Source: Jaminaea rosea
Taxonomy: Eukaryota > Basidiomycota > Exobasidiomycetes > Microstromatales
Assembly (NCBI RefSeq): GCF_003144245.1
Contig: NW_020289975.1
Span: 2,375,496 to 2,439,495 of the forward strand
DNA: 64,000 bases
Reading direction: 5' to 3'
Below are positions 41,017 through 50,162 of the stretch, in pieces (position 1 is the first letter of the stretch; each line of letters opens with the position of its first letter). The notes under the pieces were generated by a model, which did not search any database, was not told the origin of the DNA, and saw only the letters and a list, made by a program, of their open reading frames with translations. The position numbers were made by a program, and so were the translations under genes.

Positions 41017-43213
41017 TCAAAGCTTAGCCTTTGCCTGATCCCCAAAGTCGCCCCAACCGCGCTGAACAGCAATCTTGAGCAGCTCGTCCCTCAAGATCTT
41101 CTTGTCAATCTTACCCGCCGGGATCTTTGGCAGCGGCTCGTCCCTCAGCACGATGAACTCAGGCACCTCATGTTTTGGGAGCACCTTCCTTGCCGCCGCC
41201 TTGATCTCTTCCTCGCTCAAATCCTCTGCCTTGATCCCATCGCGAGGCACGACGAAAGCAGCAACGCGCTCGCCGAGTGCCTTGTCGGGCAGTGCTACGG
41301 CTGCCACTTCGAGGACCTTCGGGTGTGAATAGACCCCGTTCTCAACCACGACCGTAGTGATGTTCTCGCCGCCACGGATGATGATATCCTTGATGCGGTC
41401 GGAGATGAACAGGAGACCATGCTCTTTGTGGATGTAGCCCATGTCACCGGTCCTGTAGAAGCCATCTGGCAGGAATGTCTCGGCATTGGCCTGAGGGCGA
41501 TTCCAGTAGCCGGTCGCGACGCCTGAGCTGCGGATCCAGATCTCGCCCTTATCACCCTTGGGTACTTCAGTGAGCGTGTTCGGGTCGACAATCTTGATGT
41601 CAGTAGTGGGCGGCCAGGCGCCGACGGAGTCTGGGAAGTTCATGTAATCGTCTGCCAAAATCGTGGAGGACAGAGTCAGCCAAGAGCACACGAGGGAAGT
41701 AGCACTGATCCTGACTGACCTTGGTAGTTGCCCGTCGCAAGACTGTTCGTCTCCGTCGCGCCATAACCGCTGCCGATGCTGCCACCCTGATTGCCCAGCT
41801 TCTTATCTGACTCTGCCGCAAGCTCTCTCGAGGCTGCAGATCCTCCATGTGTAATCGATCCCATGGAGGGCATCTCTGCCGGATGCAGAGCAATCTGTCT
41901 ACATTGATGGGCCACGCCGGCGAACTTGTTTGCCTTGTGCTTGTTGATCAGCTCGACTGCGTCATCGACGTTCCAGGAGTGCATTAGGAGCAGTTTGGAT
42001 CCTTGGGCTGCGCCCAATACGGCGTGACTCAACATTCCAGCGACCTGCAGAGACAGAATGACGTGGGTGGTCAGTACGTAGTGCTGCGTCCCATTTTCGC
42101 GACCTCGTCCGCCTCACATGGAAGAGAGGGTAGGCCACGACTGCTATGCTCGGATCAGGGTTCTTTGTCGAGTCGGGGATCGGTCGATAACGTCGCAAGA
42201 AGACCCTGGCACCGATCCACCATGCGGCGCCGACACCGTGAATGCTTTGTCGGTGAGTTGAAACAACGCCCTGTCGATTATAAATGTGGATACAGGATCA
42301 GCGTACTGATCACAAGGTCGACGCGCTCGCTCGTACGAACCTTTGGCTTGCCCGTCGTCCCACTGGTGAAGAAGATGTGAGCATAGTCCTCTGGCAAGAG
42401 TTTCAGAGCCGGTGCCTTGGCGGGGCACGTAGCTTTCCACTTCTCGCCCAGCTCCTCCCAGCCGTGCACGAAGCCATCCGACTCGCTCGAGAGGAACGAT
42501 CGTTGTGACTTTGGCAGCTTGCCCTTGCCCTTGCCCTTGGCGTACGGTAGCACGACGAGGCCGCGGAGGGTGTCCCCCTCCTTATTTGCTTTGGCCTCGT
42601 TGACTCGCAGCTGCTCCACTACGGGCTGAATTCGCTCCAGCCTCTCAAGGTCGCAGATAACGACGCGGCAGCCTACATCGTTGATGCAGAAGGCCAGCGT
42701 GCTCGTCTCACTGAAGGCGTTGAGGGCCGTAGCTACCGCACCAATCAGTTGACAAGCCCAGAAGGAGACCATGAACTCGGTGTAATTCCTCATTGCAATA
42801 CCTACCTGTCGACCAGCAAGCAGGGATGGTTAGTAGCCGGACGGGATCAATTCATCCATGGCCTCGGGCGCGCTCACCCTATCACCGCGGCGAACCTGGA
42901 ATTGGCTTGCGAGCCAATGAGCTACCAAGAGGGACTGCTCGAAGGCTTGCTTGTAGGTCAGAGTGTCATCTCCGTAGACGAGGTACTCCTTCTCAGCGAA
43001 GGCAGCTGCGCTCGCAATCCACATATCGCGGTAGTTGGCTGGCAGATTCTTCCAGCACTTGACCATTCGGCCATTGATGACCTTCTCCTCCCACTCGAAA
43101 GGCGATCCTTTGAACTGAAGCATTCGATTGATTTCCTCTGTGGGTCTGAGCTTGTCCATAGGAAGGGCCGCCGGGTCTCCCCACGATTCCTTCCACCATG
43201 CTGATGGGGCCAT
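41017..43213 (-). CDS. Peroxisomal acyl-CoA synthetase / AMP-dependent ligase (five exons)
   Basis: Exons 43213-42878, 42805-42341, 42270-42118, 42044-41720 and 41651-41017 give 637 residues; introns are 68-73 nt. The ANL-superfamily motifs are complete: phosphate loop F-F-T-S-G-T-T-G-K-P-K ending exon 2, P-L-F-H-V-A-G across exons 3-4, Y-G-A-T-E-T-N-S, T-G-D-M-G-Y-I, D-R-I-K-D-I-I-I-R-G-G-E-N-I and the catalytic lysine in I-P-A-G-K-I-D-K-K. The protein ends A-K-L, a type 1 peroxisomal targeting signal, so it probably activates a fatty or carboxylic acid inside peroxisomes. Intron 2 uses an unusual donor (GTTCGT); the others are GTGAGN or GTCAGT. The substrate cannot be read; medium-chain acids or an aromatic acid are both possible. 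Confidence 0.88.
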
Positions 43214-44079
43214 GATTGACTAGCTAGCTACGCGGCAGTAAGGCGATGCGAGACGAGGCGAGACGATACGGGCAGGGATAGATGATGAGGGAGTGACAAG
43301 AAGAGAGGCGACCCCGGATATCTTGCGCGCAAGCCCACCTCGCGCACCTCTTGACCCTGGCCCGGCTCAAATGTGGCCATCTAACCTTTCCCCAGACCCG
43401 GCGGGGAGAAAAGCAAGCAACCATCGGCCCGGGGTCCGGGATTCCCACAGCCTGCTGCGAGCGGTCAATGAAATCTCGCCGTACCGACCGTGGGCCACGC
43501 GACAACGGCAATGACGGCGACGACCACGGGCTGCCGCTCTGGGCTGCGACGAGGGCTGCTAAACTGCGAGTCCGCCCTTGCCGCTGACTCTCGGCAGCCC
43601 AGACTACCCCGCACTAGGAATGCTCAAGCCTTGCTTGGCTGCTTGCTTGGACGCTGTGCATGCTGCCGCCCGCCCCTGTACCAAGACGTCACAGTCGCAA
43701 GTCACACCACATCCGGGGGGCCTAGAAAACAGCCAAAAGAACAATTGCAAACGCTGCACTCTTCTGAGGATCGCAACGCAAGAATCACATCGCTCGTCGG
43801 CCGAAATGGCCCTTCGATGGTAGGCTTCTAAAGGCCCCTGATGCATGCCCGGAGCTATTCATGGACTGCCGCTCGCTTATGTCAGCTTCTCAATCAGCTT
43901 CCGAATGACTTAAGACGAGGCGCGAGCCCAGCCACTGTCGGTCACTTGCTTTCCGTCCTGTCTTTCTTTAGCTCTTTGCAACTCATCCCTCTTGTTGCCC
44001 TCCTAGCCTCTCAACATTTCACCTCTCATCGCAACGCTTACTGCGCCTCCTTCTCACTCCATCTCATTCATTCCAAACC
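43214..44079. other. Divergent upstream region of acyl-CoA synthetase and GPI-protein genes
   Basis: This is 866 bases between divergent starts. The last 130 bases are CT rich with CATCTCATTCATTCCAAACC just before the GPI-protein ATG, a usual leader. No gene, repeat or RNA is evident. Confidence 0.5.
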
Positions 44080-44949
44080 ATGCTCGCCAGCCTCCTTCCG
44101 CTCCTCGCGAGCGCCGCCACCTTCGGCTTCGTCGCAGCTCAATATCAAGACCCGTCCTCGGAGCTCGTCCTTGACTCACCCGCCTGTGGCTTCTACCGCT
44201 GCGCTGTCACTTGGAAGCACGGCGACAAGGTCGACATCAACTGGCAGAACGCGCCCGCAGGCATGGTCAACCTCGTCCTCATGACCAATGACAACAGCGA
44301 AGTCGCGTACCAGATCGCAAACGTCTCTTCGCCTAGTCAACCGGGCTACTGCGATGCAGGCAATGGTGTGGGCACCGTTGTGCCCGGCAAGGAGTGTGGG
44401 CGCTTCGAATTCATTGTGCCCACTGAGTGGACCACAGGCAGGAATTGTGAGAGCGCCGCAAGAAGCTGCATCTGGAATAGTTCTGCTCCTCTACTGACGC
44501 TCCCTCTCATGCTTCACTCCGCCCGCCTCGCAGACAGCGTTCGTGCCCAACTCACCAACAATACATCCATCGAGTCATACACGGATGTTGTCCAGATCCA
44601 AGCCGCTGAGGGCAACCCAGAGCCAAGCATCGCATTCAGCGCCGCCCCCATCTCTGGCGCGCCCACCTCCACGGCCGAAGGCAGCGTAGCCTCCTCGCAG
44701 ACTGCAACCGTCACAGCGCCCGTCAGTCCAGGGGCGTCTACGCCCGCCGCAGCCTCATCAAGCGGAGCTGCTGGTGGCTCCTCGGCGTCGTCTGGTGGGG
44801 CGCAAGGCTCCTCGGCTTCTTCACCATCTCCCTCCGGCTCGGCAGCCAAGGGTGGGGCTAGCAACGGGGCAACTGGCATTCCCTTCCCTCTCCTCACAGG
44901 CTCAATGCTCGGTCTCTTCTCCGCCTTCGCCGCCGCTACCATGATGTGA
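44080..44949 (+). CDS. Secreted GPI-anchored protein (Kre9/Knh-like domain), two exons
   Basis: Exons 44080-44446 and 44534-44949 give 260 residues. The 87 nt intron has a GTGAGA donor and CTCGCAG acceptor; splicing restores T-G-R-N-Y-S-V-R-A-Q-L, as the Kre9/Knh-type domain expects, whereas read-through gives an odd Leu-rich insert without a stop. A signal peptide (1-20, ending F-V-A-A-Q), a beta-sandwich domain with four cysteines (about 25-155), a Ser/Ala/Gly-rich stalk, then a hydrophobic C-terminus (P-L-L-T-G-S-M-L-G-L-F) suited to a GPI signal. Two N-T/S sites fall at T-N-N-T-S. Cell wall or plasma membrane surface. Such proteins are Ser/Thr-rich GPI proteins of unknown function. Confidence 0.85.
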   Translation: MLASLLPLLASAATFGFVAAQYQDPSSELVLDSPACGFYRCAVTWKHGDKVDINWQNAPAGMVNLVLMTNDNSEVAYQIANVSSPSQPGYCDAGNGVGTVVPGKECGRFEFIVPTEWTTGRNCESAARSCIWNSSAPLLTLPLMLHSARLADSVRAQLTNNTSIESYTDVVQIQAAEGNPEPSIAFSAAPISGAPTSTAEGSVASSQTATVTAPVSPGASTPAAASSSGAAGGSSASSGGAQGSSASSPSPSGSAAKGGASNGATGIPFPLLTGSMLGLFSAFAAATMM

Positions 44950-45121
44950 AGGGCGCCAGACAGCAGCAACAGTCTCACACTCGCAACCGGATCCCTTTCG
45001 GGTCGAATATCTTAGATCAATAGCAAGGCATCGAGCACATCCTCTGCCATCTGCCAACATACCACGACGAACACTTTCCTCCACAGCTCTGGCCACCCAC
45101 TGCACTGTCCTCTCCCATCAA

Positions 45122-45895
45122 TCAATCTTCTCTCATTTCAAGATCGATCCCCTTCTCCTTGTCCACCGGCGTGATTTGCGTGCTTGATGCGGGTGTCGTG
45201 GCAACGGTGGATGGGGTCGATTCAGCTCGCTGCGAGCTGATTGTTGGCAAAGTCATGCTGGAGCTTGATGCTGCTCTCTGCGCGCTACTGGTCGGAGTGG
45301 GTAGGTGCTGCGACAATGGACTAGTAGAGCTGGAGGCTGCCGAATCTACGAGTCCAAAACGTCGGGCTGGAAGACTTTCGTGGGGCCGAGTGGCTCTTGC
45401 GATCCTTGCAACCGGGCTGGAGCTACGTCGCACAGTGTGCCTGTGAGAGGAATGGACAGGCCGGAGCATGGGGAGATGGTCATCGTCGTCTGGAATGGTC
45501 GTATTGCCTTCTCCGGCGCCACCACGGAACATGGAGAACCCCGTTGGCCAGTCCGGGCTTCCAGCGGCTTGTCTCTGCCCAATGAATGCTACATCGGAAT
45601 CGTCGTTCGAGCTGGCTTCTTTGATGGGCTGACCCGACGAGGATAGCCTTGGCCGAGAGGAGGAAGATGCGCATGGATCACTGCTTCTCCCCTGGCTAGG
45701 ACGAGACGTGCTGGCCGTTGATGATGAGGAAGACGAGGGCCAGCCAGACTCGGGTTCATCACGCTTCCTCTTTGGCGTGTAGCGCCTGGCGATGAACTGC
45801 ATGTCTTCACCGTCTGAGATCTCCTGCGGCGTATGGTCGATGATCGGCCTGCGGCGAGCTGATTTGCTCTTCGTCTTTGGAGCACGTTGAGGCAT
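45122..45895 (-). CDS. Hypothetical Ser-rich protein, 257 aa
   Basis: A single frame starting with a basic segment (P-K-T-K-S-K-S-A-R-R-R-P) and a second patch P-K-R-K-R at about 40-44, both good nuclear signals. The motif D-V-A-F-I-G-Q-R near residue 105 sits between acidic residues (N-D-D-S-D), and the middle has G-F-S-M-F-R-G-G. The rest is Ser/Thr/Pro rich and likely disordered. I recognise no family. The convergent stop lies 173 bases from the GPI-protein stop, and codon use resembles other genes here. Could be a small nuclear regulator; that is a guess from composition only. Confidence 0.55.
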   Translation of the reverse strand: MPQRAPKTKSKSARRRPIIDHTPQEISDGEDMQFIARRYTPKRKRDEPESGWPSSSSSSTASTSRPSQGRSSDPCASSSSRPRLSSSGQPIKEASSNDDSDVAFIGQRQAAGSPDWPTGFSMFRGGAGEGNTTIPDDDDHLPMLRPVHSSHRHTVRRSSSPVARIARATRPHESLPARRFGLVDSAASSSTSPLSQHLPTPTSSAQRAASSSSMTLPTISSQRAESTPSTVATTPASSTQITPVDKEKGIDLEMRED

Positions 45896-46482
45896 GGTTG
45901 AGCATGGGCATAATTGAGAGGAGAAAGTCCCGTACTGATCAGGTGGGGGCGTTACCCTTCAAAGCCTCGCTGGCACTCATCGCCGCGATGATGAGCCGTA
46001 ATCATCTGCCGCGCGAGGTCTGTGAGTATCGAGCCGGGCCGGCGTGCTCCAGCTTCTTCAAGAGCATGATTGATAGGGAGATTGTACCTGAGCATGCGCT
46101 TTGTCTCTTAAATGATAGGCCCATAATAGATTTGCAAGGATGCCAGCCTCGTGCTCGACAAATATCAGCGACTGAGCAATGATGCGGAGATGGAATGACG
46201 AGCACGAGGGTCGGGCCCGCAGACGGCTGGCTAGTCTACGGTCTGGTCCTTGTCCTTGTCCTCTGAGCTCGACGCGTGCACGGGCCCCGACTTTGTCCCT
46301 TTCCGTCCCTCTGGCTGTCCCCGCTTTGTCTCGCTCCTCCGACGTCGAAGTGTGCTCTCAGAGGTCAGAGCCCTCGTTGGCGGAGCAACGGGGGTCATGA
46401 CGGCCCAAAGCGGACCAGATTAGTCTTACCTTCCGTTGTGACCGTCACATAGATCTCTTTCTCATCGAAGGCGTCATTCAAC
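45896..46482. promoter_or_regulatory. Divergent upstream region of the 257-aa protein and the UBA/E2 fusion
   Basis: This is 587 bases between two divergent ATGs. No coding pattern. The sequence before the E2 fusion start is a usual pyrimidine-rich leader (ATCTCTTTCTCATCG). Confidence 0.4.
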
Positions 46483-49400
46483 ATGGCCGCCGACGAGGAT
46501 ATTGCCAAGCTGATGGCAAAGGTGAGTGAGCCTCGATTGTCAAGGCGACGTGCGACTCAATATTGACTGGGCCGCTCTCTCGCTGCCCAGGGCGCCTCCA
46601 TCGAGACGGCCGTCGCTGCTCTCGAGGCGACGGGCTCTTATCACGATGCTGCCGAAGGTGAGCGCCGTCCACATCGACCCACGGCCGTGTTTGACAGCTG
46701 ACCACGGTCATCCTTGATAGCCATCGCCGCGGGCATCTTTGGCCCTGTTGCAGTCCCTCCCAGGACCTCGAAGAGGAATTGCAGGGACGACGACAATGAA
46801 GACGAAGACGATCACGAGTCGGAGGGCGGTAGCGTGGGCGGCGTCAGCGACGCAATCATCATATCAGACGATGAAGATGGAGACAACGGCGGCGACAGGG
46901 CCACAGGCATGGCCGATCAAGACCCATACAGCAGCATCAACATGAAGAAGAACCGCAAGGAGAAGGTCATCGAGTCCATCATGCCGGCAAAGACGCTCAC
47001 CATCCAGGCCAAAGAGACTCCGGAACAGAAGTGAGCAGACGAAGGCTTGCATGCAGGACCGATAGCTCGACTGACGCTCACAAACATCTCGCAGGAGATT
47101 GACACCCATCGAGTGCCAGGAGCTGACCGCCAACGACTGGCAGCGGGGAGTGGGACACGGTAGCGAGCAGAATGTGAGACAAGCAGCTCTCGCTCACCTC
47201 CTGGACCACGCTCACTTTACCTCGCTTTCCCCGCCGACCTACGCAGTTCCTCTTCGACGTCTACAAGCACCTCGTCTACGACGACGTCACCTGCCCCAAG
47301 CCATCGTGTCGCAAGGCTTATCCTCGCTCCGGCAAGGAGTTTCTGATCCTCTTTCCCACCTTGGCCTCATTCCTCGACCACGTCCAGCGCAACCTGCCCA
47401 AACAATGCACCAAGTGCCGTACTACCTTTTGCCTCGCCTGCGGCGGTGACTGGAGCGAGCATGTAAAAGCGGCCAAAGAGGCAGCAACAAAGACGCAAAC
47501 GACGAGCCGCTCTCATCAAGCTTCAGCGACGAACGGTGACTGCGCAGACAAGGCTTCGGCTACACCCAACGCCTCTTGGACGCTGCTTCACTGCCCACTG
47601 TCATCCTCTATGGTCCTCGGCGTTGGTCTCGCTCACGTCGAGCGTCTCTTGAATCCTGACGAGCCGACCAGCAAGGAATCGCGCGAGGATGGAGACGCCC
47701 GTAAACGGCGTAAGGTCGGGGACGGACACTCTACATCGGCTACGCCCAGCTCTGCCACCACGGCTGTCACCGGCGCTGCATCAGCCGCCAACCCTTTTGG
47801 ATACTACGACGATTACTATTCACCTCCTCAGCCCGGATCCAAGGCTGCAGCTGCAGGTACCGGCTACGGCGGCGGCGGTCGAGGAGGAGCAGAAGACGAT
47901 TACTCGTGGCAGAATGCCGCGCAGCAGCAACAGCTGCAACGCGATGAATCCATCCGAACTTGTCTCCTCCAGCTGCGAGCATATCTACCCGACGAAAGGC
48001 GCGAGTGGGTACACTTTGACGGCAAGGACTTCTTGACGGGGCCAGTCTGCCTCGACCACCTTCCTGACCTCTCCAACCTCGCCCACCTCCGTCGCCGCTT
48101 CCTGCCCATCGCGAGCACCCTCCTGTCCACGCGATCGATCATGGACGTCACGGAGCGCCTACCTCTCTTCGAAGAGCTCATGACTTGGATGCGTATGCTG
48201 AGCCGCCACATCGCCACAGCTCCCCTCGTAGCTCAGCCTATTATGCGGCTACAGCGCACCGAGATTCACGGCAAAGAGCAACACAACATCTACGAAGGGT
48301 CCCCTGGGCCTCGTGAGCTCGCTCAGGCTGTCTACGACCAAGCTCAAGTACTCGTCAAGAACATCACCAAGTCGGATCCACCCGAGCCCAACAACCCGTC
48401 AAGCAACACGAGGGGCGCAACAAGTCCAGTAAAGAAGACGTCTGCTGTCGACGAGAGGACGGAGGAAGCAAGACGAACGCTCGCCCTATGCTGCTCCATC
48501 ATCGCAGATGTGGATGCCATCGATCGCTCTCTTATCGAGATCAAGGGCAAAGGCTTCCTGGCACGCTTTCTCAGCGAGATCAGGGGTGGAGCAGTGGAGC
48601 TGCGCGACGACGATTGGGACGAGGATGCCAACAAAGTCGAGCGCCAGCTGAGCGAAGATGAGATGAAGGACAAATATCAGACGTGGGCAAGGCGGCTCAT
48701 CTACCAAGAAGCGGACATGATCAGCAAGGTCACGGGCACATCAGGCTCCAAAAGCACGACATGGGCTCACACATACGCTCAGGAGATCGAATTGACGCGC
48801 GACCTTGCCGACTCAAAGCGCAATCTCATCATCGCAAAGGAGCTGGCCGGACTGGGTGAGCCAAAGAGTGCGGGGATGGTAGCATGAACACAAAAATGAC
48901 TGACGACCCCCCTTCATCTGCTCGCACTAAATCAGGCCCCTCCCTGCCTGCGGACTGGCATTGCGCCATCTTCGTCCGCGTAGCTGAAGCTCGCCTCGAC
49001 GTCCTTCGCGCCTGCCTGAGCGGCCCTCCCTCCTCACCATACGCCAACGGCCTCTTCAACTTCGATGTTTTTCTTCCGCGCGAATACAATCAGCAACCTC
49101 CCAAGGTTACGATCTTGACAACAGACGGCGGCGCGGTCCGCTTCGGTCCCAACCTCTATGCGCAAGGCAAGGTCTGCCTGTCGCTCCTGGGCACTTGGCC
49201 CGGTCCTGGCTGGAGCCCGGGCCGCTCTACCCTATTGCAGGTGCTGCTGTCCCTCTCTTCACTCGTCATGGCTGAGGAGGAGCCTGCGGTCAATGAGCCC
49301 GGCTGGGAGAATTGGCGCGGTACAGATCGGTCGATGCACTACACGAAGAATTTGCGACGACAGACTGTCAGGCATGCCATGCTGCGAACGCTGCAGAACC

Positions 49401-49696
49401 CGCCTGAGCCCTGGGAGGAGGTCGTCAAGGGGCACTTCAGACAGAAGCGCGGCGTCATTGTTAAGCAGCTCGACGACTGGTTGAAGGAGGACGACGGTTA
49501 CCCGTGAGTGGGGCGACGAGCAGGACAGAGCCAAAAGGGGGCTTCGAGCACTAACCTTCTCTTCTCTCCCGCCGCTTTTTGCAGCACGGTCGGCGACGGC
49601 GCTTCAGTCTCGTACGGCTACACGCAGAGGCCATTCAACGACAACGGCTTTGCCAAGGACGTCGACAGCCTGAAGAAGCTCCTCGATGAGCTCTGA
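46483..49696 (+). CDS. Fused UBA / zinc-binding / E2 ubiquitin-conjugating protein (seven exons)
   Basis: Exons 46483-46521, 46591-46657, 46721-47030, 47095-47173, 47247-48855, 48936-49503 and 49585-49696 give 927 residues in one frame. Residues 1-45 form a UBA-like three-helix unit (I-E-T-A-V-A-A-L-E-A-T-G-S-Y-H-D-A-A-E). An acidic I-I-I-S-D-D-E-D stretch follows. Residues about 165-245 bear C-P-K-P-S-C and Q-C-T-K-C-R-T-T-F-C-L-A-C-G-G, a zinc-binding module resembling half an IBR domain. A helical middle leads to a C-terminal UBC domain (about 705-890) of the UBE2O/BIRC6 type: F-V-R-V-A-E-A-R-L-D-V, F-D-V-F-L-P, Y-N-Q-Q-P-P-K-V and the active-site cysteine in G-K-V-C-L-S-L-L-G-T-W. The 80 nt intron 48856-48935 links the two halves. 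It may be an E2/E3 hybrid that ligates ubiquitin by itself, as UBE2O does (inference). Confidence 0.85.
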
Positions 49697-50162
49697 ACAG
49701 ACGGAGATCTCTCCGGACGACTCAAGAATCACTCAAGACTCACTGTATCACTTATTCATCTCTCTATACTCATCACCACCAGCAGCAACAACCTCTGACG
49801 ACTTCAGCCCAGATCAAGCCTCCATTCACCATTTTGACACCTTCACACCACCGCCAAAGCTTCAAGCGCCTCAAGCTCGATTAGGCAAGCTCACCAATCG
49901 AACTCGTCGTCAACATCAGCATTTCAGAGTTCTCGCTCCCTACTTCAGACGTTTTGTCAAAAATTGGCCTCTCATAATCTTTCTCATTACATCGCGACAT
50001 CCGCGCCGGTCCTCATACCTCGCGAACACCAGACGCTTCAATCTCTACTCTTCTCGCCACGATCATATCATCACGTCACCAATCTAATCACAGTCGATAC
50101 CTCGTCGAGCCTGAGCGCGAAGTCTGACCTGCATTTTTCTTCGCGACAGCCCGCTGCGCGAT
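49697..50162. other. Convergent 3' intergenic region, AT-richer
   Basis: This is 466 bases between the stops of the E2 fusion and the hexosaminidase. It is richer in A and T than its surroundings and in CA-type pyrimidine/adenine sequence. A 133-codon frame crosses it but starts inside the E2 gene's last exon and has no coding bias, so I treat it as 3' UTR. Confidence 0.55.

Noticed and set aside
48884-49507. Separate small E2 gene starting at 48884
   Set aside because: An 80 nt intron joins the UBC part to the upstream exon in frame, and the ATG lies inside that intron.
49686-50087. 133-codon frame after the E2 fusion
   Set aside because: It starts inside the last E2 exon, lacks the GC3 bias of genes here and lies in AT-richer sequence suited to a 3' UTR.
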